Notes: a model not told the origin generated them from the sequence alone. Positions 33,804-43,012 are shown, counted from the stretch's first letter. The stretch: DNA of 64,000 bases from Kluyvera sp036759925 (GCF_036759925.1 NZ_JAPKIB010000003.1:310001-374000); one strand, 5' to 3'. Made by a program: numbers and translations.

Positions 33804-34421
33804 ATGATTAAGACTTCATTTAGAAAAAACCAGCTTGAGCGATTCAGCTCACGACAAGCCACCAGGACGCGTAAAGATAACCAACCAAAACGCGTTATTC
33901 TGTTCAATAAACCCTACGATGTGTTGCCGCAATTTACCGATGAAGCAGGACGTAGCACGCTAAAAGATTATATTCCGGTGCAAAATGTCTACGCAGCGGG
34001 CCGTCTTGACCGCGATAGCGAAGGGCTGCTGGTATTAACTAATGATGGCGCGCTGCAGGCAAAGCTCACGCAGCCGGGTAAACGTACGGGGAAAATCTAT
34101 TATGTCCAGGTCGAAGGTGAGCCAACCTTAGAAGCCATGGAGGCATTTCGTACGGGCGTGACGTTAAACGATGGCCCGACTTTACCTGCAGGAATTGAAC
34201 GGGTGGAAGAGCCAACCTGGCTGTGGCCGAGAAACCCGCCAATTCGCGAGAGAAAATCTATCCCTACCGCCTGGTTAAAAGTGACGCTTTATGAAGGGCG
34301 CAATCGCCAGGTCAGACGCATGACCGCGCACATCGGTTTCCCAACGCTCCGGTTGATTCGTTATGCGATGGGGGAATATACCCTTGAGAATCTGCCAAAC
34401 GGCGAGTGGCGGGACGCATAA
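33804..34421 (+). CDS. rluE: 23S rRNA pseudouridine synthase RluE
   Basis: This 205-aa enzyme makes pseudouridine at 23S rRNA position 2457 in E. coli. The RsuA-family catalytic motif is AAGRLDRDSEGLLVLTNDG, with LYEGRNRQVRRMTAHIGFPT towards the end. An in-frame ATG at 33774 would add ten residues, but it overlaps a likely -10, so MIKTSF at 33804 is preferred. It ends in a strong terminator shared with csgG. Confidence 0.95.
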   Translation: MIKTSFRKNQLERFSSRQATRTRKDNQPKRVILFNKPYDVLPQFTDEAGRSTLKDYIPVQNVYAAGRLDRDSEGLLVLTNDGALQAKLTQPGKRTGKIYYVQVEGEPTLEAMEAFRTGVTLNDGPTLPAGIERVEEPTWLWPRNPPIRERKSIPTAWLKVTLYEGRNRQVRRMTAHIGFPTLRLIRYAMGEYTLENLPNGEWRDA

Positions 34422-34425
34422 ACAT

Positions 34426-34465
34426 CGGCAGATGAGCGTGGGCGTTTCCACACGCTCATCTGCCG
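34426..34465. terminator. Bidirectional terminator, rluE/csgG
   Basis: CGGCAGATGAGCGTG (34426-34440) and CACGCTCATCTGCCG (34451-34465) form a perfect 15-bp stem with a 10-base loop between the convergent rluE and csgDEFG units. Confidence 0.85.
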
Positions 34466-34472
34466 CTGAGGG

Positions 34473-35318
34473 TTAAGAGATATCCGGGACGATAATGCTT
34501 TTATATTTTTCCAGTACCGGCGAGTTAATATCCGACGCGTTCTTCAACTGCCACAGATTGCGCGAGATGCCATCGTTGACCAGGTAGATGACCCCGGTTT
34601 CAATCGCCGACATCAGGCATAGCATGACCGGTTCATTGACGGTGTACCCCACTTCCCCTTCCAGCAAACGCTGGTAATCGACATAGCGGAATACCCCAGC
34701 CTGGAATTCATAAGAGAGAATGGTTTTGCTCGTATTCACCGACGATAGCACCTCCCCCGTGTTGACGTTTACCACGCGCAGGTTAACGGCTATTTGATCG
34801 AGCTGGTACTGCGTGCTGGCCCCAATGCCGAAGTATCGCGCACCGGCCCCGCCAGATTTCACGTTACTCTCATAACCGATGATTGACCCTTCAATCAGAA
34901 TATTAGCGGCCACCAGCGAAGGCAGCGGTCCACGATTATTCTCCGAAACCGTACCATTCTCCTGCGCAGCACGAATAATTTTGCGTTCATTCAGCAGGTT
35001 TTGCAGTCCCTGACGCTCCAGCGGCGTAAACCAATTTGAATCTTTTAACGCGGACACCAGCATAGCCGTGGCGCTTTGTGGTACTGAGGTAGAAAAGTTA
35101 CTTGCTGGGTAGGGCTTAAACTGACCGGTTTCATCCTGAATATTGTACACCGAGACAAACAGCTTACCGACCGGAGGCGGCAGGTGCGTTAAATCCTGGT
35201 AGCTCTGCGATCGGGGGAGCAACGTCGGTTTTGCCGCCTGTTTGGGGGCAGAACTGATACAGCCTGTTAGCAAAAACAGACTAATAAAAATAGCCACTAC
35301 GCCAGTTATCTTTTTCAT
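34473..35318 (-). CDS. csgG: Curli secretion channel lipoprotein CsgG
   Basis: This 281-aa outer membrane lipoprotein forms the nonameric pore that exports CsgA and CsgB. The lipobox is LLTGC (Cys20). SVYNIQDETGQFKPYPASNFST and QSATAMLVSALKDSNWF match E. coli CsgG. The frame stays open to 35405, but the ATG at 35318 gives a proper lipoprotein signal. It is the last gene of csgDEFG. Confidence 0.96.
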   Translation of the reverse strand: MKKITGVVAIFISLFLLTGCISSAPKQAAKPTLLPRSQSYQDLTHLPPPVGKLFVSVYNIQDETGQFKPYPASNFSTSVPQSATAMLVSALKDSNWFTPLERQGLQNLLNERKIIRAAQENGTVSENNRGPLPSLVAANILIEGSIIGYESNVKSGGAGARYFGIGASTQYQLDQIAVNLRVVNVNTGEVLSSVNTSKTILSYEFQAGVFRYVDYQRLLEGEVGYTVNEPVMLCLMSAIETGVIYLVNDGISRNLWQLKNASDINSPVLEKYKSIIVPDIS

Positions 35319-35337
35319 GTCAGCATCTCGCCACGGT

Positions 35338-35754
35338 TTAATTTGATGAAATACTACTGAGGCCATCGACCTGAATGGTCGAGGATTTTCCGGTGGCTCG
35401 GTCAAGAATATTCATCACAAGCTGGCCATCATTGTTTTTAATATCAACGATAAAATCTTTAGTCACCAGACGACCTGGTTTACCGGTGGAAATATTGCCC
35501 ATTAAATTACCAAGCAGTTGGGATTGAATGGCCGCCGTAAAGTTATCCAGCGACGACGATGTGGATGTCTCACTATTCCAGTCATAAGCATTTGGATCTT
35601 TATAAGAATTTTGTGCGTTAGCTTGCGATAGTAAAAAAGCTCCGTTATTGGGGTTGCCGCCGAAATTTGGGTTAACAAACTGAAAGGTAAGATTTCCAGC
35701 CTGAGCTACGGTAGAAAATAAGCTAATACCAAGAATCAAAGAAAGCACTTTCAT
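35338..35754 (-). CDS. csgF: Curli assembly protein CsgF
   Basis: This 138-aa secreted protein has the same length as E. coli CsgF. After the signal peptide the mature start GNLTFQFVNPNFGGNPNNGA is the region that inserts in the CsgG pore. It couples secretion to CsgB nucleation at the cell surface. It lies between csgE and csgG. Confidence 0.96.
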   Translation of the reverse strand: MKVLSLILGISLFSTVAQAGNLTFQFVNPNFGGNPNNGAFLLSQANAQNSYKDPNAYDWNSETSTSSSLDNFTAAIQSQLLGNLMGNISTGKPGRLVTKDFIVDIKNNDGQLVMNILDRATGKSSTIQVDGLSSISSN

Positions 35755-35763
35755 CGTACACTC

Positions 35764-36153
35764 CTAGAATTCATCGTGGGTTAAATCACCAGTATTCAAT
35801 AGCGCTTTGTTGATGGCTCTTTTTTGCAAAGATTCATAAACTGCGGCCAAAGCGATATTGATTTGCTTATCAAAATCTCGCTTATTGGGGAATAAAAAAG
35901 TTTGATACAATACGTCCTGATCAACCTTAATAATGATCCAACTCCCCCAGCGAGCACTGGGTCTTTCATTTATGGTAATGGCGCCAGGATATTCCTCTTC
36001 CCAGTGGTCGGTAAACTCTCGATAAAAATCATGTCCGATACGGGTAATGGTATTGTCAGTTACCAATCCAGGAACTTCTATTTCTGCTGAAAAACTGCCA
36101 CACGAAACCACTAGCATCATGACTGATGCTATTATTCGACCGATGTGATTCAT
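35764..36153 (-). CDS. csgE: Curli secretion specificity factor CsgE
   Basis: This 129-aa periplasmic protein caps the CsgG channel and guides CsgA to it. It has a signal peptide (SVMMLVVSCGSFSAE), VPGLVTDNTITRIGHDFYRE, and RPSARWGSWIIIKVDQ. It starts 2 bp after the csgD stop, so the operon is tightly packed. Confidence 0.95.
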   Translation of the reverse strand: MNHIGRIIASVMMLVVSCGSFSAEIEVPGLVTDNTITRIGHDFYREFTDHWEEEYPGAITINERPSARWGSWIIIKVDQDVLYQTFLFPNKRDFDKQINIALAAVYESLQKRAINKALLNTGDLTHDEF

Positions 36154-36155
36154 AT

Positions 36156-36806
36156 TTACCGCCTGAGGTTTTCGTTAGCCCAGGTAACGGCCTGCGTCCT
36201 GTTTTTTACTGATATTTTCCGAAATAGATTATAGAGGTGAGTCTTAACGGTATTTTCACTAATAAATAGCAATCTAGCTATTTCAACATTCGATGCACCA
36301 ATCCGGAGCTTATTGAGTATGTCCCTTTCTCTTTGCGTCAGGCCACTCGTATCATCATGATAACGATAATTACCTGACTGATTAATGAGATAGCTAGTGA
36401 GATCATGAGGGAAGAAACAGCCACCTTTTAATACGTTACGAATACCTTCGATTAACGTATGTTCATCAACAGATAGATAGAAGACAGCGCTGATGTCTGA
36501 CCACAGCTCTACCTGATGAAAGGCGTAATCTTCAGGCACATTGAACAGCAAAACCTTCACTCTACCGCGTAATCGGCGTAGTTCGCTTTGCCAGTGCTGG
36601 GTTCTTTTCTTATCAAAATCACTGAGATCGACGAGGGCCAGCTTACGTTCGGCCTCGAATGATTCTATAGGTTTCTGGATGTTCTGTATCTTGACGCTAA
36701 TTGCTAGCGCACTTTTAAGTTGGTGAACAAGTGCAGTGGCTTGCAACGAAGGTCTTGTTATTAACAGTAAAATATCATTATTTACCGGTTCTTTATCTGT
36801 CGGCAT
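36156..36806 (-). CDS. csgD: Biofilm master regulator CsgD (LuxR/FixJ type)
   Basis: This 216-aa regulator has the same length as in E. coli. An N-terminal receiver-like domain precedes the LuxR helix-turn-helix LTQRERDILNKLRIGASNVE and LLFISENTVKTHLYNLFRKI. It activates csgBAC and, through other genes, cellulose. The receiver half is much more diverged from E. coli than the DNA-binding half. An upstream in-frame start (36848) exists, but the ATG at 36806 fits the family length. Confidence 0.95.
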   Translation of the reverse strand: MPTDKEPVNNDILLLITRPSLQATALVHQLKSALAISVKIQNIQKPIESFEAERKLALVDLSDFDKKRTQHWQSELRRLRGRVKVLLFNVPEDYAFHQVELWSDISAVFYLSVDEHTLIEGIRNVLKGGCFFPHDLTSYLINQSGNYRYHDDTSGLTQRERDILNKLRIGASNVEIARLLFISENTVKTHLYNLFRKISVKNRTQAVTWANENLRR

Positions 36807-37500
36807 TATGAAAACCCCATCCGCTTTCTGCTGTGAACGCGGCCCCATTCTGATATGGATAAAATCTGCATATCAGAAAGGGCTGCTGTTCTGTGTAGTT
36901 GCTGATTAATAAGTATGACAAAAGGGAAGCCGAATCTTATTCAATAAACATCGACGTCCTAAGTGCTGCAATACTGTTCAATCTAGACATTAGCATTTTT
37001 ATCGCAAGGGTTATTTGTGTTTCCAAATGTAACAGAACAATGTCATTTTATTACAGAAAAATACTTGTTTGCCTTTGTTTTATCACTGTTTTTTATATTT
37101 AGTTTAGGTTGTTCATGTTTTTGTATACTCTGATGAGACCTACGAAATCCAGGCTATCAAACCTCACCATAGCCACTTGTAAATAAATCTTTCCATATTT
37201 TTTCCATGGATTGCGGCCTACAGCGCCATGCGTAAACTTTTTATGCATACCTGCGATAACAAAAAATGCCAACAAGCCTGAAGACTCGATGATCCGTGCT
37301 GCTCAGCGCCCTCTCACCCGTTAAATCTCATACTTTTCACTGATCACTAAATTCAAAATACGCCTTCCAGGTGAAAAACATCCTCCGTCGCTACGGACAT
37401 ACTCAATCCAGAAATCAGATTCATCCAATATTAACTATCGCGTTATGGCATGGCTGATTTCACTCCTGACTTTAACCACCGGTTAAATCAAGGTGCAATT
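36807..37500. promoter_or_regulatory. csgD-csgB divergent control region
   Basis: The 694-bp gap between the divergent curli operons is similar in size to that of E. coli (about 750 bp), where CsgD, OmpR, IHF, H-NS and small RNAs act. It is AT-rich over 36880-37200 and no gene is convincing. Individual binding sites were not assigned. Confidence 0.7.
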
Positions 37501-38007
37501 ATGAAACGTTATATTTTATTAACAGCCATATTGGGATATTCATGCCTGGTTTCCGCAGGGGGTGATCTAGCGGGCTCTGAATTTTCAGCGCTTAATAGAT
37601 TATCACAAGGTTACGATATGACCGCCGTGACGAATCAACAGGGCAATAATAACATTGCCACGATTAATCAGTCAGGGGGTCATAGCCTCGGTGCAATATC
37701 ACAAAACGGCGGGCATAACTCCGCATTATTAAATCAAAATGGATTTAATAATCGCGCAGCGCTTACTCAATATGGTCGCGACAATAACGCGTCGGTTAGT
37801 CAGTCAGGAACGGACAATACTGTATATCTCGTTCAGGCTGGCATCGCCAATGATGCGGATATTACGCAAAACGGTTTTGATAATACTGCGGTGGTTATTA
37901 ATAGAGGCAGGAATAACCTTACGCAGATTAATCAAACGGGCACAAACCGCAATGCGGGTGTTGTGCAAAATTCGGCTGGAATGGCAATTCGTATTACCCA
38001 GAATTAG
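37501..38007 (+). CDS. csgB: Curli nucleator CsgB
   Basis: This 168-aa minor curlin nucleates CsgA fibres on the cell surface. A signal peptide (MKRYILLTAILGYSCLVSAG) precedes five curlin repeats with regular Q-x-G-x-N spacing, such as INQSGGHSLGAISQNGGHN. The end MAIRITQN matches E. coli CsgB (GMAIRVTQR), which holds the last repeat needed for surface attachment. It is 17 residues longer than E. coli CsgB. The frame opens at 37450, but the ATG at 37501 begins the signal peptide. Confidence 0.94.
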   Translation: MKRYILLTAILGYSCLVSAGGDLAGSEFSALNRLSQGYDMTAVTNQQGNNNIATINQSGGHSLGAISQNGGHNSALLNQNGFNNRAALTQYGRDNNASVSQSGTDNTVYLVQAGIANDADITQNGFDNTAVVINRGRNNLTQINQTGTNRNAGVVQNSAGMAIRITQN

Positions 38008-38050
38008 TGTTTTTACTGGTTTCCAATCTCTAAACCTATGGGGTACCTAC

Positions 38051-38818
38051 ATGAAAGCGTGGAAAATGGCTATTTTGTCAACCTTGTTAACGTCTGGCGC
38101 AGCTCTGGCAACCGGTTATCATCCAGGTGGTGGCAGCAGCGGCGGTAGCGGCGTAACCATCAATCACCTCCCAACGATCACCGCGAAAACCCCCGTCGTT
38201 CCGCAGAGCGGAAAATGGGATGAGGTTATCCATGTGTACCAGCCAGGTACGGGTAACAACTCCTACGTTAACCAGAACAACTCCTCACTGTCCACCATTG
38301 ACGTGCACCAGACTGGCAACTACGGCAGCTCAACGGTCAGTCAGAATGCCACCAGAAGTACGATTACCCTCGATCAAAGTGGCTGGGGTAACCAATCTTC
38401 CGCATCACAAAATGGTACCACCAGCTCAATTAACGTGACTCAGAACGGTACCGGTAACGCTTCTGGCGTTGGCCAGTCGGGCTCAGGTAATGCCGTTGTT
38501 GTGGCGCAAAGCGGCAATTACAACACCTCTGGCGTAACTCAGTCGGGCAATAAGAACTCCACCAGCGTGTCGCAAAGTGGCGCTTCTAACTTCTCCAGCG
38601 TCAACCAGGCGGGCTCAAACAACATTGTTGATGTCGCTCAGTCCGATGTCGGAAACCGCTCCTACGTCAATCAGCAATACGGCGACGGCTCGGCCATTCT
38701 GGTCTCCCAGGTGGGTAGCTATAACTACAGCAACGTAGAGCAAGGACATAACGGCGCGCTGGCAGTGGTTCAGCAAGGCTACGGTTCTGGCAACAGCTCC
38801 ACTATCGTTCAGCATTAA
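38051..38818 (+). CDS. csgA: Enlarged major curlin CsgA
   Basis: This 255-aa amyloid subunit follows csgB by 43 bp. After a signal peptide (MKAWKMAILSTLLTSGAALA) and a Gly/Ser-rich linker come about nine curlin repeats of 21-25 residues with conserved Ser, Gln, Gly and Asn (DVHQTGNYGSSTVSQN, NVTQNGTGNASGVGQSG). E. coli CsgA has 151 residues and five repeats, so this one forms a longer beta-solenoid. The linker HLPTITAKTPVVPQSGKW is also unlike the E. coli N22 segment. The call is firm from context and repeats. Confidence 0.93.
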   Translation: MKAWKMAILSTLLTSGAALATGYHPGGGSSGGSGVTINHLPTITAKTPVVPQSGKWDEVIHVYQPGTGNNSYVNQNNSSLSTIDVHQTGNYGSSTVSQNATRSTITLDQSGWGNQSSASQNGTTSSINVTQNGTGNASGVGQSGSGNAVVVAQSGNYNTSGVTQSGNKNSTSVSQSGASNFSSVNQAGSNNIVDVAQSDVGNRSYVNQQYGDGSAILVSQVGSYNYSNVEQGHNGALAVVQQGYGSGNSSTIVQH

Positions 38819-38825
38819 TGCTCTC

Positions 38826-38849
38826 AGCCGGATGAATATTCATCCGGCT
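38826..38849 (+). terminator. Hairpin between csgA and csgC
   Basis: AGCCGGATGAAT and ATTCATCCGGCT form a perfect 12-bp palindrome followed by TATTTTCTTT. It probably ends most csgBA transcripts and lets a fraction run into csgC, giving high csgA and low csgC. Confidence 0.75.
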
Positions 38850-38876
38850 TATTTTCTTTATATATAAGGCATCGCT

Positions 38877-39206
38877 ATGCATCTTCTCCTCATTGCCGCC
38901 GCCCTCAGTAATCAACTCTGGTTTGAAACCCAACAGCAGGATAACGCCCTGGTGATTACACCGATGGCTACGCTTGTCGATGACTGCCGTTGCCAGTTGA
39001 CGATTAATGTTGTTCATCAGGGACAATCCGGGCAAAGCAACAGTAGCCAGAGCGGCAGTGTGTTACTCAAAGGACAACATCCGCAGCCGCTGGCCAGCAT
39101 GACGCTGGAACTCCCCCGCGGCGAATGGACGCAGATCACCGTGACCTTAAGCAACAGTACAGGAGTTCTTTTGCAGCAATCCTGGAGCTCCCCTGCTCGG
39201 GTTTGA
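38877..39206 (+). CDS. csgC: Curli amyloid inhibitor CsgC
   Basis: This 109-aa periplasmic protein prevents early CsgA fibre formation. It has an immunoglobulin-like length and the redox-type CxC motif in VDDCRCQLTI, as in E. coli CsgC (SCLCRV). Identity to E. coli is modest, but the place after csgBA and the CxC fix the call. Confidence 0.9.
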   Translation: MHLLLIAAALSNQLWFETQQQDNALVITPMATLVDDCRCQLTINVVHQGQSGQSNSSQSGSVLLKGQHPQPLASMTLELPRGEWTQITVTLSNSTGVLLQQSWSSPARV

Positions 39207-39262
39207 TTCCCCCTCTTCTTCTTTATATCCTTATCCTCTTTCTCGCTCGATAAGGATGCCGC

Positions 39263-39724
39263 ATGTTCAAGCCACACGTTACCGTCGCCTGTGTAGTTCA
39301 CGCTGAAGATAAATTTCTGGTCGTTGAAGAGACGATCAACGGCAAAGCGCTCTGGAACCAGCCCGCGGGCCATCTTGAAGCCGATGAAACGCTAGTCCAG
39401 GCCGCCGAACGCGAGCTATGGGAAGAGACCGGCATCCGCGCTAAGCCGCAGTATTTTCTCCGAATGCACCAGTGGCTGGCCCCGGACAACACACCGTTTC
39501 TGCGATTCCTGTTTGTGATTGAACTCGACAGCCTCTGCGCGACCGAACCGCACGATAGCGACATTGACCGCTGTTTATGGCTCAGCGCCGACGAGATTTT
39601 GCAGGCTAAAAACCTGCGTTCCGCGCTGGTTGCCGAAAGTATTCGTAGCTATCAGCAGGATGCACGCTATCCGCTGTCATTAATCGGCGAATTTAACTGG
39701 CCGTTTACAGAGGGTGTCAAGTAA
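39263..39724 (+). CDS. nudJ: Nudix phosphatase NudJ
   Basis: This 153-aa enzyme hydrolyses HMP-PP and other nucleotide or pyrophosphate substrates in E. coli. The Nudix box GHLEADETLVQAAERELWEE is complete. It has the same length as E. coli NudJ and is followed by mnmA, hflD and purB in the ancestral order. In E. coli rluE is next to it; here the curli genes separate them. Confidence 0.95.
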   Translation: MFKPHVTVACVVHAEDKFLVVEETINGKALWNQPAGHLEADETLVQAAERELWEETGIRAKPQYFLRMHQWLAPDNTPFLRFLFVIELDSLCATEPHDSDIDRCLWLSADEILQAKNLRSALVAESIRSYQQDARYPLSLIGEFNWPFTEGVK

Positions 39725-39777
39725 AGGGCCGCGTGATAGAATATGCCGCCTTGAAGTCCAATGTCGTGAGTATTCCA

Positions 39778-40887
39778 ATGTCAGAAAGCCAGAAAAAAGT
39801 GATCGTCGGCATGTCCGGCGGTGTTGATTCCTCCGTTTCCGCCTACCTGTTGCAACAACAGGGCTATAAGGTGGAGGGCCTGTTCATGAAGAACTGGGAG
39901 GAAGATGACGGCGAGGAATACTGCACTGCGGCGGCGGATCTGGCCGATGCGCAAGCGGTGTGCGATAAGCTCGGTATTGAGCTGCACACCGTGAACTTTG
40001 CTGCCGAATACTGGGATAACGTATTTGAGCTCTTCCTGGAAGAGTACAAAGCGGGCCGTACGCCGAACCCGGATATCCTGTGCAACAAAGAGATCAAATT
40101 TAAAGCCTTCCTCGAGTTCGCTGCTGAAGATCTGGGTGCTGATTACATCGCAACCGGCCACTACGTGCGCCGCGCGGATGTCAACGGCAAAAGCCAGCTT
40201 CTGCGTGGCCTCGACGGCAACAAAGACCAGAGCTACTTCCTTTATACGCTGGGCCACGAACAGATAGCACAAAGCCTGTTCCCGGTCGGCGAACTGGAAA
40301 AACCGCAGGTGCGTAAAATCGCCGAAGAGCTGGATCTCATCACCGCGAAGAAAAAAGACTCTACCGGTATCTGCTTTATCGGCGAGCGTAAATTCCGCGA
40401 GTTCCTCGGTCGCTACCTGCCGGCGCAGCCGGGCAAAATCATCACCGTTGACGGCGAAGAGATCGGCACCCATCAGGGGCTGATGTACCACACGCTCGGT
40501 CAGCGTAAAGGTCTGGGTATTGGCGGGACCAAAGAAGGGACGGAAGATCCGTGGTATGTGGTCGACAAAGACGTTGAAAACAACGTGCTGGTTGTCGCCC
40601 AAGGTCACGATCACCCGCGTCTGATGTCCGTTGGTCTTATCGCGCAGCAGCTGCACTGGGTTGACCGCGAACCGGTCACCGGCACGTTCCGCTGCACCGT
40701 GAAGACCCGCTATCGCCAGACCGATATCCCGTGCACCGTTACCGCGCTGGATGAAGGTCGTATTGAGGTTCGTTTTGAAGAACCTGTTGCCGCAGTCACT
40801 CCAGGTCAGTCCGCCGTGTTCTACAACGGGGAAATCTGCCTGGGTGGCGGCGTGATTGAGCAGCGCCTGCCGCTGCCAGTGGAATAA
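39778..40887 (+). CDS. mnmA: tRNA 2-thiouridylase MnmA
   Basis: This 369-aa enzyme thiolates uridine 34 of tRNA Glu, Gln and Lys with sulfur from TusE. The ATP loop GMSGGVDSSVSAYLL, the catalytic cysteine in NPDILCNKEIKF and the second cysteine in DSTGICFIGER are present. An in-frame upstream start at 39733 is rejected because MSESQKKVIVGMSGG matches the E. coli start. Confidence 0.97.
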   Translation: MSESQKKVIVGMSGGVDSSVSAYLLQQQGYKVEGLFMKNWEEDDGEEYCTAAADLADAQAVCDKLGIELHTVNFAAEYWDNVFELFLEEYKAGRTPNPDILCNKEIKFKAFLEFAAEDLGADYIATGHYVRRADVNGKSQLLRGLDGNKDQSYFLYTLGHEQIAQSLFPVGELEKPQVRKIAEELDLITAKKKDSTGICFIGERKFREFLGRYLPAQPGKIITVDGEEIGTHQGLMYHTLGQRKGLGIGGTKEGTEDPWYVVDKDVENNVLVVAQGHDHPRLMSVGLIAQQLHWVDREPVTGTFRCTVKTRYRQTDIPCTVTALDEGRIEVRFEEPVAAVTPGQSAVFYNGEICLGGGVIEQRLPLPVE

Positions 40888-40961
40888 AGCCCTGCCTCGA
40901 TAGGGTACAACGCACTCTGGCCCGCGTCGCGCCGCAGGTCAGATGCCAACAAGGAGTGAGC

Positions 40962-41603
40962 GTGGCGAAGAATTACTATGACATCACCCTGGCGCTGGCC
41001 GGCATCTGCCAGTCAGCCCGTCTGGTGCAGCAGTTGGCCCATCAGGGGCACTGCGACGGCGATGCGTTGCACGTTTCGCTGAACAGTATTATCGATCTCA
41101 ACCCAGACTCTGCGCTGGGCGTCTTCGGTGGCAGTGAAGCCAATCTTCGTCTCGGCCTTGAAACCCTGCTCGCGGTACTGAACGCCAGCAGCCGTCAGGG
41201 TCTGAACGCAGAACTGACCCGCTATACCCTCAGCCTGATGGTGCTGGAGCGCAAGCTCGCCGCCGCCAAAGGGGCGATGGATATTCTGGGCAACCGTATT
41301 ACCGGTCTGCAGCGCCAGCTCGACCATTTTGATTTACAGTCAGACACCCTGCTGAGCGCGATGGCGGGTATCTATGTTGACGTGATTAGCCCGCTTGGCC
41401 CGCGAATTCAGGTGACCGGCTCTCCTGCCGTGCTGCAAAGCCCGCAGGTGCAGTCCAAGGTCCGCGCTTCGCTGCTGGCGGGTATCCGCGCCGCGGTGCT
41501 GTGGCACCAGGTTGGCGGTGGCCGTCTACAGCTGATGTTTTCTCGTAATCGCCTGACCACTCAGGCCAAACAAATTCTTGCTCATTTAACCCCGGAGTTA
41601 TGA
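40962..41603 (+). CDS. hflD: HflD, lysogeny and lipid regulator
   Basis: This 213-aa protein matches E. coli HflD almost throughout (YYDITLALAGICQSARLVQQLA). HflD binds lambda CII and influences lysogeny. The GTG at 40962 with an AAGGAG site gives the E. coli start MAKNYYD; another GTG two codons upstream is less likely. It lies 3 bp before purB. Confidence 0.95.
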   Translation: MAKNYYDITLALAGICQSARLVQQLAHQGHCDGDALHVSLNSIIDLNPDSALGVFGGSEANLRLGLETLLAVLNASSRQGLNAELTRYTLSLMVLERKLAAAKGAMDILGNRITGLQRQLDHFDLQSDTLLSAMAGIYVDVISPLGPRIQVTGSPAVLQSPQVQSKVRASLLAGIRAAVLWHQVGGGRLQLMFSRNRLTTQAKQILAHLTPEL

Positions 41604-41606
41604 TCT

Positions 41607-42977
41607 ATGGAATTATCCTCACTGACCGCCGTTTCCCCTGTCGATGGACGCTACGGCGATAAAGTCAGCGCGCTGCGCGGGATTTTCAGCGAATATGGTT
41701 TGCTGAAATTCCGTGTACAAGTCGAAGTACGCTGGCTGCAGAAGCTGGCCGCACACGCAGCCGTCAAGGAAGTTCCTGCTTTTGCTGCCGACGCAAACGG
41801 TTTCCTCGATAGCATCGTCGCGAACTTCAATGAAGAAGACGCGGCGCGCATCAAGACTATCGAGCGCACCACCAACCATGATGTGAAGGCGGTTGAGTAT
41901 TTCCTGAAAGAAAAAGTCGCGTCCGTGCCTGAGCTGCACGCCGTGTCGGAATTCATTCACTTTGCCTGCACCTCCGAAGACATCAACAACCTGTCTCACG
42001 CGCTGATGCTGAAAACCGCGCGCGAAGAAGTGGTGCTGCCGTACTGGCGCAAAACCATCGATGCTATCAAAGATCTGGCCGTTCAGTATCGCGATATTCC
42101 GCTGCTCTCCCGTACTCACGGTCAGCCAGCCACGCCGTCAACCATCGGTAAAGAGATGGCGAACGTGGCCTACCGTATGGAACGCCAATATCGCCAGCTG
42201 GCACAGGTTGAGATCCTCGGCAAAATCAACGGCGCGGTGGGTAACTACAACGCCCACATCGCCGCCTATCCGGACGTTGACTGGCACCAGTTCAGCGAAG
42301 AGTTCGTCACCTCTCTGGGCATTCAGTGGAACCCGTACACCACTCAGATCGAGCCGCACGACTATATCGCCGAGCTGTTTGACTGCATCGCACGCTTCAA
42401 CACCATTCTGATCGACTTCGATCGCGATGTGTGGGGCTACGTTGCGCTCAACCACTTCAAGCAGAAAACCATCGCCGGTGAAATCGGTTCTTCCACCATG
42501 CCGCACAAGGTTAACCCGATCGACTTCGAAAACTCCGAAGGCAACCTGGGTCTGTCCAACGCCGTGCTGCAGCATCTGGCAAGCAAACTGCCGGTTTCCC
42601 GCTGGCAGCGTGACCTGACCGACTCCACCGTGCTGCGTAACCTGGGCGTGGGTATTGGCTATGCGCTGATCGCCTACCAGTCCACCCTGAAAGGCGTGAG
42701 CAAACTGGAAGTGAACCGCGATCGTCTGCTCGACGAGCTGGATCACAACTGGGAAGTCCTGGCTGAGCCAATTCAGACCGTAATGCGTCGCTACGGTATC
42801 GAAAAACCGTATGAGAAGCTGAAAGAACTGACCCGCGGCAAGCGCGTGGATGCCGAAGGCATGAAGCAGTTCATCGACGGTCTGGCGCTGCCAGAAGAAG
42901 AGAAGACCCGTCTGAAAGCAATGACGCCAGCAAACTATATCGGCCGCGCTATCGCCATGGTTGACGAGCTGAAATAA
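41607..42977 (+). CDS. purB: Adenylosuccinate lyase PurB
   Basis: This 456-aa enzyme acts twice in purine synthesis, releasing fumarate from SAICAR and from adenylosuccinate. The superfamily signature SSTMPHKVNPIDFEN and the catalytic histidine region TRTHGQPATPSTIGKE are intact (LLSRTHGQP). It has the same length as in E. coli, is coupled to hflD and ends in a strong hairpin. Confidence 0.98.
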   Translation: MELSSLTAVSPVDGRYGDKVSALRGIFSEYGLLKFRVQVEVRWLQKLAAHAAVKEVPAFAADANGFLDSIVANFNEEDAARIKTIERTTNHDVKAVEYFLKEKVASVPELHAVSEFIHFACTSEDINNLSHALMLKTAREEVVLPYWRKTIDAIKDLAVQYRDIPLLSRTHGQPATPSTIGKEMANVAYRMERQYRQLAQVEILGKINGAVGNYNAHIAAYPDVDWHQFSEEFVTSLGIQWNPYTTQIEPHDYIAELFDCIARFNTILIDFDRDVWGYVALNHFKQKTIAGEIGSSTMPHKVNPIDFENSEGNLGLSNAVLQHLASKLPVSRWQRDLTDSTVLRNLGVGIGYALIAYQSTLKGVSKLEVNRDRLLDELDHNWEVLAEPIQTVMRRYGIEKPYEKLKELTRGKRVDAEGMKQFIDGLALPEEEKTRLKAMTPANYIGRAIAMVDELK

Positions 42978-42987
42978 TCCCGCCCTC

Positions 42988-43012
42988 CCCCTCCTTCTTC
43001 CTGAAGGAGGGG
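42988..43012 (+). terminator. purB terminator
   Basis: CCCCTCCTTC (42988-42997) pairs with GAAGGAGGGG (43003-43012), loop TTCCT. The stem is followed by only a short T stretch. Confidence 0.7.

Noticed and set aside
36899..37102. Plus-strand ORF of 67 codons in the csgD-csgB gap
   Set aside because: No ribosome-binding site; biased residues from AT-rich DNA; the region is regulatory in relatives.
37620..38810. Periodic repeats that could look like a tandem array
   Set aside because: They are curlin repeats of csgB and csgA in frame.
39781..40656. 291-codon minus-strand ORF inside mnmA
   Set aside because: Antisense shadow of a conserved enzyme.
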